DNA from: Sulfurimonas sp.
GTDB lineage: Bacteria; Campylobacterota; Campylobacteria; Campylobacterales; Sulfurimonadaceae
NCBI GenBank assembly: GCA_027019335.1
Contig: JALUWV010000115.1
Coordinates: 56,948 to 120,947, forward strand
Direction of reading: 5' to 3'
Length of the DNA stretch: 64,000 nucleotides
Shown: positions 41,338-51,397 of the stretch, piece by piece
How positions within the stretch are numbered: position 1 is the stretch's first letter
Layout of the letters: each line of letters starts with the position of its first letter
Notes under the pieces: model-generated
Database searches by the model: none
The model's input: the letters and a program-made list of their open reading frames with translations, nothing else
Told to the model about the DNA's origin: nothing
Made by a program: the position numbers and the translations under genes

Positions 41338-42378
41338 ATGCAAGTACATATTCCCTTAGTAAAAACCGTTGATAACTCATACAATATTGAAATAGCACCT
41401 ATAGAGGCAATGCACTTTGAGACAAAAGTAGCCATCATTACAAACCCTAAAGTAGCAGGACTGCATTTAGGATATTTACTCTCTAAAATTACAGCAAAAG
41501 AGTTATATATTATAACTGTTCCTGATGGAGAAGAGTATAAAAATCAAGACTCTGTAAATATCATATTAGAGTCTCTTTTCAATCATCGTTTCAATCGTAA
41601 ATCTTTACTGATTGCGTTTGGTGGTGGTGTGATAGGCGATATGACAGGCTATGTTGCAAGTATCTATCAAAGAGGCATTGATTTTATGCAAGTGCCTACG
41701 ACTTTACTCTCTCAAGTTGATGCAAGTGTTGGTGGAAAAACAGGGATGAACAATAGCTATGGAAAAAACCTTATTGGTGCATTTCATCAGCCACAATCGG
41801 TACTTATTGATGCTCATTTTTTACAAACACTTCCTCAAAGAGAGTTCGGTGCAGGTGTTGCAGAGATAGTAAAAATGGCAGTAACATTCAATGAAGATTT
41901 TTTCATATTTTTAGAAGAAGCTGACTTGAGCAATAAAGAAGTACTCCAAGAAGCGATAAAAAAAGCTGTACAAACAAAAGCAGGTGTTGTTGCACAAGAT
42001 GAAAAAGAACATGGATTGCGTGCTGCGCTAAACTATGGGCATACTTTTGCTCATGTTATTGAGAGTCAAACATCATATACTGGTTTTTTACATGGTGAAG
42101 CTGTCGCTATAGGCATGGTTATGGCAAACAGACTTGCTGTAAAACTGCATCTTATGAGTGAAGATGATGCACAAAGAGTTGTCCTTCTTTTAGAAAAATA
42201 CAACTTACCAACGACATATAAAATTGCCAATAGTGAAAGTTTTTATGAAACATTTTTTCTTGATAAAAAGAGTACAGATTCTCATGTGACCTTTATTCTT
42301 CCAGTTGGCATTGGTGGTGTAAAAATCAGCGACACCATTGAAAAAAAGTTAGTTTTAAGTGTCTTAGATGAATTTTAA
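41338..42378 (+). CDS. aroB: 3-dehydroquinate synthase
   Basis: VPDGEEYKN; LIAFGGGVIGDMTGYVASIYQRGIDFMQVPTTLLSQVDASVGGKTGMN. Confidence 0.97.
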   Translation: MQVHIPLVKTVDNSYNIEIAPIEAMHFETKVAIITNPKVAGLHLGYLLSKITAKELYIITVPDGEEYKNQDSVNIILESLFNHRFNRKSLLIAFGGGVIGDMTGYVASIYQRGIDFMQVPTTLLSQVDASVGGKTGMNNSYGKNLIGAFHQPQSVLIDAHFLQTLPQREFGAGVAEIVKMAVTFNEDFFIFLEEADLSNKEVLQEAIKKAVQTKAGVVAQDEKEHGLRAALNYGHTFAHVIESQTSYTGFLHGEAVAIGMVMANRLAVKLHLMSEDDAQRVVLLLEKYNLPTTYKIANSESFYETFFLDKKSTDSHVTFILPVGIGGVKISDTIEKKLVLSVLDEF

Positions 42379-44011
42379 ACTTTTTTTTCTTCTTTTTTTA
42401 CTCTTGGCTTTTCCTCTTTTTGGTGAAAATATACTCGTAGAAACCAATAGTACAAATACTACTTCGCCTCTTCTTCCTAAAAAGCCAAAGGTAGATGAAA
42501 AAAAAGTAGCTAATATTCTTAGTAAAATTAAAAAAATCGAAAATTCAATCTCACAAGAACAAGAGTGGGTAAAAAGTTATGCTTCGTATTTAACATCTTT
42601 AGATGTACATAACTCTCTTTTAAAAATCAAGAAAAGAATTAAGTACTTAAAAAAAGATAAAAAACTCCAAGATGACAATACAGATGAACTCAATGGACTT
42701 ATCTCAAAAGAAGCGATACTTACACTCGAAATAAATAAACTTAAAGGCAACAATAGCGCTCCATTTGCACAACTTATAACACCACCAAGCTTAGGAACTG
42801 TTCCAAAGATTTCAAATATTTTTGAAATCTTTTCAGGTATATCCTATATGAAAGTTTTAGATGCAAATGTAGAAGAGTATAGAAAAAGAAAAGAGAGTTT
42901 AAAAGAACTTATCTCTTTACTCTCTAAAGAAGACATACTTTATACTGCATTAACCAAAGCTGATGCACAAGAAAAATATAGACAAAAAAAAGAGAACATT
43001 CATAAAGAGTTAGAACAGTTTGAGCGTGCTTTAGATACTATAAACACAACTTCTGATGTCTATGAAAAACGTTTAGATATTATTAAACTCAATATCAACA
43101 AAGAGATAGAAAAACGAGTTGTACGACTTACAAAAATTGCACTCATTGTTCTTTTTGTATTTATTTTTTTCTTTCTCATTCGTTTAGCAGTTAAAAAATA
43201 TATAGACGACAATGAACGCTTATATATGGCAAATAAGTTTATAACCGTTGCAAATTTTATTGTAGTAATTCTTATACTTTTTTTCAATTATATTGAAAAT
43301 GCTTCCTATCTTGTCACTATCCTTGGATTTGCTTCTGCTGGTATCGCTATTGCGATGAAAGATTGGTTTATGAGCATCTTGGGATGGCTTGTGATTGTTT
43401 TTGGTGGGAGTATTCATGTGGGTGATAGAATCCGTGTGGATATGGATGGACTCAAATATGTTGGAGATGTGATGGATATATCACTTTTGCGTATGACTAT
43501 ACTTGAAGACATTACACTGACTTCTATTTATCAAAACCGTCGGGCAGGGCGGATTATCTTTGTTCCGAACAATTATGTTTTTACACGCATGATAGCAAAC
43601 TATACCCATAGTTCTTTAAAAACAGTATGGGATGGGATAAAAATCACAATAACATATGATTCAAATCATAAAAAAGCGATGCATATTGTCAAAGGTATCA
43701 CAAGAAAATACTCAAAAGGTTACACAGATATTACGAGAAAACAGCTTAATAAACTGCGTAATAATTATAGTCTCAAAAATACAAATGTAGATCCACGGAT
43801 TTATGGATTTATCGTTCCTAATGGGATGGATATAGAGGCATGGTATTTGACAAATGCATATGGAACTTTAACACTAAGAAGTACAATCTCTTTAGAGATT
43901 GTTGATGCTTTTAAAGCAGAAGATGACATAACGATTGCATACCCTACACAAAAACTCAATGTTTCTATGCAGAGTGAGCGTCTCATCGAACACAATAACG
44001 AGTTGGTATAA
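42368..44011 (+). CDS. Mechanosensitive ion channel (MscS) family protein
   Basis: TM helices; FASAGIAIAMKDWFMSILGWLVIVFGGSIHVGDRIRVDM. Confidence 0.9.
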   Translation: MNFKLFFLLFLLLAFPLFGENILVETNSTNTTSPLLPKKPKVDEKKVANILSKIKKIENSISQEQEWVKSYASYLTSLDVHNSLLKIKKRIKYLKKDKKLQDDNTDELNGLISKEAILTLEINKLKGNNSAPFAQLITPPSLGTVPKISNIFEIFSGISYMKVLDANVEEYRKRKESLKELISLLSKEDILYTALTKADAQEKYRQKKENIHKELEQFERALDTINTTSDVYEKRLDIIKLNINKEIEKRVVRLTKIALIVLFVFIFFFLIRLAVKKYIDDNERLYMANKFITVANFIVVILILFFNYIENASYLVTILGFASAGIAIAMKDWFMSILGWLVIVFGGSIHVGDRIRVDMDGLKYVGDVMDISLLRMTILEDITLTSIYQNRRAGRIIFVPNNYVFTRMIANYTHSSLKTVWDGIKITITYDSNHKKAMHIVKGITRKYSKGYTDITRKQLNKLRNNYSLKNTNVDPRIYGFIVPNGMDIEAWYLTNAYGTLTLRSTISLEIVDAFKAEDDITIAYPTQKLNVSMQSERLIEHNNELV

Positions 44012-45262
44012 ATGAAAAAAAAAGTTTACTTTAAAACCTTTGGCTGTAGAACAAATGTCTATGATTCACAAGTGATGATGAGTGCTATGAAAGAGTATGA
44101 GATTACAGATAATGAAGCAGATGCTGATGCAGTTGTTATCAACTCTTGTACAGTAACAAATGGTGCAGATACTCATGTGCGTTCTTATATCTCGCAGTTA
44201 GAAAAAAACAATGCAAATGCAAAGCTTTTTTTAACAGGCTGTGGCGCACATACGAAGGGTGAATCGCTTTTAAAAGAGCAACGTATTCATGGTGTCTTTG
44301 GACAAAGTGAAAAGCAAAAGATAGATACCCTGCTTAAAAAAGAGCAACCTTTTTACGAAAAGGGTGATTTAAATCATATTGATGAGTTGATTGTAGATGA
44401 TTTTGTGGGAAAAAGTCGCGCATTTATCAAGATTCAAGAGGGATGTAATTTCCGATGTTCGTACTGTATTATTCCTTTTGTTCGTGGAGATGCACGGAGT
44501 ATGGATGAAGAAAAAATTTTAGAACAAGTCACTCGCCTTGCACTCAATGGTTTTGGAGAATTTATCTTAACAGGCACAAATGTTGGTTCTTACGGACAAG
44601 ATACCCAAACATCTTTAGCACGGCTTATGAAAAAGATGAGTCAAATTCGTGGTGTTCGTCGTATTCGTCTGGGAAGTGTAGAGCCTATTCAGATAAATGA
44701 TGAATTTTTAGAGATACTAGATGAGCCATGGCTAGAGAAACATCTTCACATTGCCTTGCAACATACGGCACCAGAAATGCTTAAAATCATGAATAGACGC
44801 AATGTTTATAAACAAGATAGAAAACTTTTTGAACTTTTAGCAGAGAAAGGCTTTGCGGTTGGGACAGACTTTATTACAGGACATCCCGGTGAAAGTGAAG
44901 CTCTGTGGCAAGAGGCCATGCAAAATGCAAGGGAATTACCTTTGACTCACATTCATGCTTTTTCATACTCAAAACGTGATGGTACAAAATCGGCAAGTTT
45001 AAAACCTGAAGTAAATGGAAAAATAGCCAAAGAGCGACTCCATGAAATCCAGTCACTTGTAGAAGAAAAAAATCTTGCATTTAGAAATGCTTTTAAGGGA
45101 GAACTTGATGTACTTGTGGAGTCTTACAAAGAGGGACACTATCATGGACTTGACCAACACTTTAACAAGATAATCATTGATTCTCAAGAGGACTTACTAG
45201 GAAATTGGGTTCGTGTACCGAAGTATGAAGTTCAAAAGGGAAACAATTATGCCAAGCTCTAA
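44012..45262 (+). CDS. mtaB: tRNA threonylcarbamoyladenosine methylthiotransferase
   Basis: KTFGCRTNVYDSQ; radical SAM GCNFRCSYCIIPFVRGDARS. Confidence 0.94.
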   Translation: MKKKVYFKTFGCRTNVYDSQVMMSAMKEYEITDNEADADAVVINSCTVTNGADTHVRSYISQLEKNNANAKLFLTGCGAHTKGESLLKEQRIHGVFGQSEKQKIDTLLKKEQPFYEKGDLNHIDELIVDDFVGKSRAFIKIQEGCNFRCSYCIIPFVRGDARSMDEEKILEQVTRLALNGFGEFILTGTNVGSYGQDTQTSLARLMKKMSQIRGVRRIRLGSVEPIQINDEFLEILDEPWLEKHLHIALQHTAPEMLKIMNRRNVYKQDRKLFELLAEKGFAVGTDFITGHPGESEALWQEAMQNARELPLTHIHAFSYSKRDGTKSASLKPEVNGKIAKERLHEIQSLVEEKNLAFRNAFKGELDVLVESYKEGHYHGLDQHFNKIIIDSQEDLLGNWVRVPKYEVQKGNNYAKL

Positions 45263-46907
45263 GCTCAACAGAATTGCCATATATGTTTCAGCAAGTTTAA
45301 TTATACTACTTGTTATTTTTGCACTTGTACGCGATAGGTCAGATGATGTAACACTCAATCAAGCCAATGCGATGCTTGAAAACCACACTGTACAAAAAGT
45401 AGTCGTTTCAAAAGAGTATGTTTACCTGAAAACAAATGATAATCTTTACAGAATTGCCTCTTCTCAAGTAACTCCAAAAATGTTTGTAGATTATAAAGTA
45501 GAAGTGAGTGAAAACAGTAACATTATTCTTTACATCCTTTATGCTGTGTTATTTCTCGGTTTAGGGTCATTACTTTTACGCTTTTACCAAAAAAGAGGTA
45601 GTTTTTTGGTAAGCGATAGTGCTGTTTCAACAGATATGGCTTCTAGTACACAAGCGAATATGGAGGCACAAGGTAGTATAGAAGCTATAAAAAGTGACGT
45701 GAGTTTTGATGATATTGGTGGAATTAGTGATGTTAAAATAGAACTTGAAGAGATTATCGACTTTATGAAAAATGCGAAACGCTACAAAGATTTTGGCGCT
45801 CGTATGCCACGCGGTGTTTTACTTGTAGGACCCCCTGGTGTCGGAAAGACGATGATAGCAAAAGCAGTTGCAAATGCGGCTGGTGTACCATTTTTCTACC
45901 AAAGTGGCGCTTCTTTTGTGCAGATTTATGTGGGAATGGGTGCAAAACGTGTGCATGAACTCTTTGCAGCAGCGAAGAAGAATGCTCCAAGTATCATTTT
46001 TATCGATGAAATTGATGCTGTTGGTAAAAAACGCGGAAGTGAGCGTAATGATGAACGCGAAGCAACACTCAATCAACTCCTGACAGAGATGGATGGTTTC
46101 GAGGGTTCAAGCAATGTTATCGTAGTCGCTGCAACAAATAAAATAGACGTTTTAGATAGTGCATTACTTCGAGCAGGACGCTTTGATAGAAGGATTTTTG
46201 TTGAACTGCCGACAAGACAAGAGCGAGCTTCTATCTTAGAAAAATATTTAGTCAATGTTCCTCATGAACTCGATGTTCAAACAGTTGCAAATATGACGAT
46301 TGGTTTCAACGGAGCAGCACTTGCAGCTCTTGTCAATGAAGCAGCACTTTTAGCGCTTAGACAAAAAGCTTTTTATGTCACAATAGAACATTTTGATCAG
46401 GTAAAAGACAAGGTTATGTTTGGGAAGAAAAAGTTGCAGATTTTAAATGATAAGCAAAAAGAGTATCACATTACATATCAAGCAGGAAAAGTACTTGTGG
46501 CAACGTATTATGATTTATCTTTTGAAAAATTAATGCTCTCTAGTGAAAAACTAACACCTACCATAGGGGATGCACTCTTAAAGCATGAGTTACAAGCAAG
46601 GGTAAAAATGTTACTTGCAGGAATAGTTGCTTGTGACATAGCATTTGGAGAACATGCAAGTAGTGCAAAAAAAGATTTGGAAGAAGCTAAAGAGCTTGTC
46701 GCAAGTATGTGTCAAGAGTATGGCATGGGAACAGCACTTGTCGTTCCTAGTGTAGAAAATGAACAAATGATGGTAGAAATGTTTCAAGAGTGTAAAGAAC
46801 TTTTAATGAGTATGCAAGAAGCAATGCAAGCAGTACAAAAGGTTTTATATGAGCAAGAAAGTATAACAAAAGCAGAGGTTAAAAGATACATAGATGCAGT
46901 TCTTTAG
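45249..46907 (+). CDS. FtsH-like membrane AAA protein lacking the HExxH protease motif
   Basis: TM segments; GPPGVGKT Walker [13 protein letters not shown] Walker [16 protein letters not shown] position reads YQAGK. Start 45249 (MPSSKLNR). Confidence 0.93.
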   Translation: MPSSKLNRIAIYVSASLIILLVIFALVRDRSDDVTLNQANAMLENHTVQKVVVSKEYVYLKTNDNLYRIASSQVTPKMFVDYKVEVSENSNIILYILYAVLFLGLGSLLLRFYQKRGSFLVSDSAVSTDMASSTQANMEAQGSIEAIKSDVSFDDIGGISDVKIELEEIIDFMKNAKRYKDFGARMPRGVLLVGPPGVGKTMIAKAVANAAGVPFFYQSGASFVQIYVGMGAKRVHELFAAAKKNAPSIIFIDEIDAVGKKRGSERNDEREATLNQLLTEMDGFEGSSNVIVVAATNKIDVLDSALLRAGRFDRRIFVELPTRQERASILEKYLVNVPHELDVQTVANMTIGFNGAALAALVNEAALLALRQKAFYVTIEHFDQVKDKVMFGKKKLQILNDKQKEYHITYQAGKVLVATYYDLSFEKLMLSSEKLTPTIGDALLKHELQARVKMLLAGIVACDIAFGEHASSAKKDLEEAKELVASMCQEYGMGTALVVPSVENEQMMVEMFQECKELLMSMQEAMQAVQKVLYEQESITKAEVKRYIDAVL

Positions 46908-47415
46908 CGGATTTTCTCTCAAAAATGAGAAACACTTTTTTGAGTCATATTTAAAAAAAAGTGACTATACAATAGCTGGGTTTAGTTATGGTGCAATCGA
47001 TGCACTTCAAGCGACATCTTATGCCATAGAAATGGGAAAACGCATAGATACTTTACAGCTTTTTTCTCCTGCATTTTTTCAAACAAAAGAGCAGAAGTTT
47101 AAAAGATTACAAATTATGGCTTATAAGAAAGATAAAGATGCTTATATACAAACATTTCTAAAGGCTTGTTTTTCTCCTTATAGTGCAAAAACAATTCAAC
47201 AGAGGACAACATGTATAGAAGAGTTAGAAGAACTTTTATACTATGAATGGTCTTTGGAAAAGTTGGAAAAACTCCAAGAGAGTGGGGTAAAAATAGAAGT
47301 CTATCTTGGTTTAGAAGATAAGATTATAGATGTTCATAGTGCGAAAGAATTTTTTATCGAGTGTGCGACTGTGATTAGTATCAAAAAAGCAAATCATTTT
47401 TTACAAGAAAATTAA
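46894..47415 (+). CDS. bioV: Pimelyl-ACP methyl ester esterase BioV-like alpha/beta hydrolase
   Basis: Small (173 aa) hydrolase; nucleophile elbow AGFSYGA; late LGLEDKIIDVHSA and KKANHFL (His). Confidence 0.65.
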   Translation: MQFFSGFSLKNEKHFFESYLKKSDYTIAGFSYGAIDALQATSYAIEMGKRIDTLQLFSPAFFQTKEQKFKRLQIMAYKKDKDAYIQTFLKACFSPYSAKTIQQRTTCIEELEELLYYEWSLEKLEKLQESGVKIEVYLGLEDKIIDVHSAKEFFIECATVISIKKANHFLQEN

Positions 47416-47429
47416 GAAAAGGAAAAAAT

Positions 47430-47963
47430 ATGAGTGAAATTAAAATAGGTGTAATCACAGCAAGTGACAGAGCAAGCAAAGGGATTTATGAGGATATTTC
47501 AGGAGTGGCAATTCAAGATACAATGAAAGATTATCTTAAAAGTGAATTTGAAATAGTCTATAGATGTATCCCTGATGAGCAAGATATGCTCGAAGCAACG
47601 ATGAAAGAGTTATGTGATGAAGTAGGGTGTGCTTTAGTCGTTACCACGGGGGGGACAGGTCCAGCTTTACGTGATGTAACTCCTGAGGCGACAGAAAATG
47701 TTTGTGAAAAAATGATGCCAGGCTTTGGCGAGTTAATGCGTCAAGTAAGTTTACAGTATGTACCAACAGCAATCCTCTCTCGTCAAACTGCAGGGATTCG
47801 TGGAAAAAGCCTTATCATCAACCTTCCGGGAAAACCAAAATCAATTCGTGAGTGTTTAGATGCTGTTTTTCCAGCTGTTCCATACTGTATAGACTTGATT
47901 GAAGGTCCTTTTATAGAAACAAATGAAGCAGTTATCAAAGCTTTTCGACCAAAAGCAAAGTAA
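47430..47963 (+). CDS. mogA: Molybdopterin adenylyltransferase
   Basis: KIGVITASDRASKGIYEDISG; VVTTGGTGPALRDVTPEAT; INLPGKPKSIRECLDAVFPAVPYCIDLI. Confidence 0.94.
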   Translation: MSEIKIGVITASDRASKGIYEDISGVAIQDTMKDYLKSEFEIVYRCIPDEQDMLEATMKELCDEVGCALVVTTGGTGPALRDVTPEATENVCEKMMPGFGELMRQVSLQYVPTAILSRQTAGIRGKSLIINLPGKPKSIRECLDAVFPAVPYCIDLIEGPFIETNEAVIKAFRPKAK

Positions 47964-47984
47964 ATAAACATAATGAAAGACTAT

Positions 47985-48029
47985 AAGTAGTATAATTATA
48001 AATTAATATATTTTCATAGCAGGAAGAGC
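47985..48029 (+). promoter_or_regulatory. Candidate promoter and RBS upstream of the 48030-60353 operon
   Basis: TATAAT at 47991-47996 in an AT-rich spacer and GGAAGAG-like RBS just before ATG 48030; -35 not convincingly identified. Confidence 0.35.
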
Positions 48030-49142
48030 ATGACATATCTTGAAGATTTACAAAAAATTGTTGAAATAAACTCGTATACTGGTAATAAAGCAGGTGTTGA
48101 TAAGGTCGGTTTGCTTTTTGATACTTGGTTACAAGCACTTGGCTTTGAAACCATTGTTTACACAAGAGAGCTGATTGGAAATCATCGATATTATAAATCA
48201 CCTGCTATAAAAGATGCAAAAAAACTCCTTTTGCTCGGACACCTTGATACTGTTTTTCCTCAAGGAAAGTTTGAAACTTACAAAGAAGATACAAAATGGA
48301 TATATGGAGCAGGTGTATGCGATATGAAAGGTGGCAACATCGTAGCACTGCAAGCACTGCGAGAACTCCATAAAAAAAATATTCCTATACAAAATATCGA
48401 CCTACTTTTTGTCAGTGATGAAGAGAGCGGAAGTGATGACTCTAAACATCTGACCGCTAAATTAGCCAAAGAGTATGACTACTGTTTTGTATATGAAGCA
48501 GCAGGCGAGTCCATGGAAGTTGTGACGGGGCGAAAAGGTGTCGGTACATTTTTTATAGATATTCAAGGAAAAGCTGCCCATGCTGGGAACAATTATGCAC
48601 AAGGGCATGATGCTAATCTGGAAGCCTCATATAAACTTCAAAAACTCATTCAACTGACAGATTTAGACAAAGGAACGACACTCAATGTAGGGAAAATAGA
48701 GGGAGGTATAGGTGCAAACACTATCTCTCCTTATGCAAAGCTTACCTTTGAGTTACGTTATAAAACGACGCAAGAAAGAGAAAGAGTGCTTTCTCAAATC
48801 AAAAATATTGTGGCTACAAACTATGTAAAAGGGTGTACATCTACACTCTCTGGTGGGATTCAAAGAGATGTTATGCAAACATCCAAAGCTTCTTTAGCCT
48901 TGATTGAGAAGATAAATGCAATTAGCCATGAGGAGTTACAGTATGAAGAGAGAGGTGGTGTGAGTGATGCGAACATTGTCTCTTCGGTTGGAGTTGTTAC
49001 CCTTGATGGCTTTGGTCCTTTTGGGGATGGTGATCATACGGTAAATGAAAGAGCGAGCAAGAAAAGTTTTCAAGAGAGAATAGCGTTAAGTGAAAAACTT
49101 TTTACACATTTTAGTGAACATTTAGATTTTATGGAGAGTTGA
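48030..49142 (+). CDS. M20 family metallopeptidase (carboxypeptidase G2-like)
   Basis: LLGHLDTVFPQG; YGAGVCDMKGGNIVALQAL; VSDEESGSDDS. Confidence 0.9.
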   Translation: MTYLEDLQKIVEINSYTGNKAGVDKVGLLFDTWLQALGFETIVYTRELIGNHRYYKSPAIKDAKKLLLLGHLDTVFPQGKFETYKEDTKWIYGAGVCDMKGGNIVALQALRELHKKNIPIQNIDLLFVSDEESGSDDSKHLTAKLAKEYDYCFVYEAAGESMEVVTGRKGVGTFFIDIQGKAAHAGNNYAQGHDANLEASYKLQKLIQLTDLDKGTTLNVGKIEGGIGANTISPYAKLTFELRYKTTQERERVLSQIKNIVATNYVKGCTSTLSGGIQRDVMQTSKASLALIEKINAISHEELQYEERGGVSDANIVSSVGVVTLDGFGPFGDGDHTVNERASKKSFQERIALSEKLFTHFSEHLDFMES

Positions 49143-49143
49143 T

Positions 49144-50058
49144 ATGGCAAACAGAAAAATTGGTATGTGGTTATACAAAAATGGTGGTGGCGAGAAGATT
49201 GCTAAAAAAATAATAAAAAAATTACAAGAGAGAGATATAGAGACTATTAATAATTTAAGTCTACATAATTGTGTTTCTCAAAATGGACATATTCTTTATG
49301 GCGATATAAAAGTAGATAAACTTGACCTCTTTTTCTCCTATAATGCAGGGGAACAAACACAGTATCAGACCTATTTGTATCAAGCACTTAATCGTTTAGT
49401 ACCGATGATAAATAGTTATGATGCTTTTGCTTTAAGTGAAGATAAATTTCATACCTCTTTTGTCCTCAACAACAAGGGTGTACCTACAGCAGACTACAAA
49501 CTCTGTCATAGAGATGATACTGCAGCATTAAAAAAGATTATCAAAAAATGGGACAAGATGGTCTATAAACCAACTGATGGTTGGGGTGGTGTTGGACTAA
49601 CGAAGATAGAAAGTGAAGCAAGCCTTGATATGTTGATGCCATTTCTCAACCAAATGGATTTACGTTATTTCTATGTAGAGAAGTTTATCAAGTATGACAA
49701 TACCGATTTTCGAGTCGATATCGTTGATGGTGAATTTGTTTCGTGTTATGGACGTAAAGCGAGTAAAGATGACTGGCGTACCAATGTTACAAGTGGTGGA
49801 AGTGTGTTTATGCGCGAAGCGAATGATGAGATTATCAGCATTGCTAAAAAAGCGACAAAAGCGTGTGGGCTTGATATCTCTGGTGTGGATATGATATATG
49901 ATTTAGAAAAAGAACAATATGTTGTCTTAGAGGTCAATGGTATTCCTGCTTTTGCAACACCAGAACAAGAAAAAATAGGTTTAGATTTTAACAATAAAAA
50001 AATAGACTTAATCGTAGAAATGATAGATAGAAAAACAAACAAAAAAAAAGGAAAATAA
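49144..50058 (+). CDS. ATP-grasp ligase, RimK/glutathione synthetase-like
   Basis: MVYKPTDGWGGVGLTKI; DFRVDIVDGEFVSCYGRKASKDDWRTNVTSGGSV; VVLEVNGIPAF. Confidence 0.87.
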   Translation: MANRKIGMWLYKNGGGEKIAKKIIKKLQERDIETINNLSLHNCVSQNGHILYGDIKVDKLDLFFSYNAGEQTQYQTYLYQALNRLVPMINSYDAFALSEDKFHTSFVLNNKGVPTADYKLCHRDDTAALKKIIKKWDKMVYKPTDGWGGVGLTKIESEASLDMLMPFLNQMDLRYFYVEKFIKYDNTDFRVDIVDGEFVSCYGRKASKDDWRTNVTSGGSVFMREANDEIISIAKKATKACGLDISGVDMIYDLEKEQYVVLEVNGIPAFATPEQEKIGLDFNNKKIDLIVEMIDRKTNKKKGK

Positions 50059-50059
50059 A

Positions 50060-51388
50060 ATGAAACAGACAAAACAACAGTTACCAAAAATAGGATTTTT
50101 ATATTTAGATTATGTATTGAGATTTTTTGATGAGAGCAACTTTAGAGGGTGGCCAGATAAAATAGAGAGAGTGACATACCACTGGAAAAATGATAAAGCT
50201 CGTTTTATCAATGAAGTTAAACGCAAGAAAATAGATGTGCTTGTTGGAAATATCCCCGCAACTGCCTATGAGACTTTTAAAGAGATAGCACAGGCTTTAC
50301 CAAATGTGCGTTTTATCCCTTCAATTGAGACACAATTTGCAAACAAATCAAAAGAGAATGTGACACTCTTTTGTGAAAAGTATGACATCCAAGCACCAAA
50401 GACACTGATTACATATGATGATGCTGTGGCAGATGAGCATTTTAAAACATGTCACTACCCACAAATTGTGAAACGCAGTTATGGTGCTTCAAATTATGGT
50501 GGATATTTTGTGCATAAAGTAGATGACTACAAAGAAGCTACAGAGCTTTTAGCAGAAAAAAAATATAAACCTGTTTATACACAAGATGGTGTTCCTCTTA
50601 AAGATAGTGGAGACATTCGTGTCATGCTTATTGGGCATAAACCAATCTGTGCTTTTTGGAGATACTCAGGTGAAGGCGAGTGGATAACAAATACTTCTCA
50701 AGGTGGAAGCATGAGTTATGAAAATGTACCTATGAATGTTTTAGAGTTAGCGGTTAAAGCTTCCAAAGCTGCAAAAGCAGAGTACTGGGCTTGTGATATT
50801 GCTATAGATGAAAACACAGATGAACCATACATTTTAGAGTGTGCGACGGCGTTTGCTGCATTTCCTTATGTAAGAGACTGGATTGCACAGTATATTATGT
50901 GGGATTTAAGTGGTGGTAAATTTAGACTCCCTCATGTGCCACTTTATTCATGGGAAGAGTTAGGAAAAATGGATCCATCAGTATTGCGTACTTTGAGACA
51001 CCTCTATTTTGCAAAGTATGAGCCTTCAGTTGATGGGGCATACTGGCTAGAAGATAAAGGGAACATTGATATGGAATTGACAGAAGAGTCAAGACCTTCT
51101 GATGTACCACCAAGAATAGAACCACCACTCTCTGAAGATAAAATTCCTGCAGTAGTAAAAGAGGATGAAAGTCAAAACAATAGCACGATAAGTGAAGATA
51201 CACTTTTTGATGTGACGACGATATCTCTTACAGAGTTAATGACACTCCAAGGAATGGAAGAAGAAGTGGCTGTGAATGTTTTAGAGTTAGTTGCAACACA
51301 AAAATTGACAAGTTTTGCAGAAGTAGCAGCACATTTGAGTACTTCACCTGAGAGAATAGAGCAGTGGCTCACTCTTTTTGAGAAATAA
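50060..51388 (+). CDS. Second, divergent ATP-grasp protein with extra C-terminal helical tail
   Basis: PQIVKRSYGASNYGGYFV; DIRVMLIGHKPICAFWRYSGEGEWITNTSQGGSM; PYILECATAFAAF; C-terminal ~60 aa resemble a short helix-hairpin-helix region. Confidence 0.8.
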   Translation: MKQTKQQLPKIGFLYLDYVLRFFDESNFRGWPDKIERVTYHWKNDKARFINEVKRKKIDVLVGNIPATAYETFKEIAQALPNVRFIPSIETQFANKSKENVTLFCEKYDIQAPKTLITYDDAVADEHFKTCHYPQIVKRSYGASNYGGYFVHKVDDYKEATELLAEKKYKPVYTQDGVPLKDSGDIRVMLIGHKPICAFWRYSGEGEWITNTSQGGSMSYENVPMNVLELAVKASKAAKAEYWACDIAIDENTDEPYILECATAFAAFPYVRDWIAQYIMWDLSGGKFRLPHVPLYSWEELGKMDPSVLRTLRHLYFAKYEPSVDGAYWLEDKGNIDMELTEESRPSDVPPRIEPPLSEDKIPAVVKEDESQNNSTISEDTLFDVTTISLTELMTLQGMEEEVAVNVLELVATQKLTSFAEVAAHLSTSPERIEQWLTLFEK

Positions 51389-51397
51389 GGAAGATAC

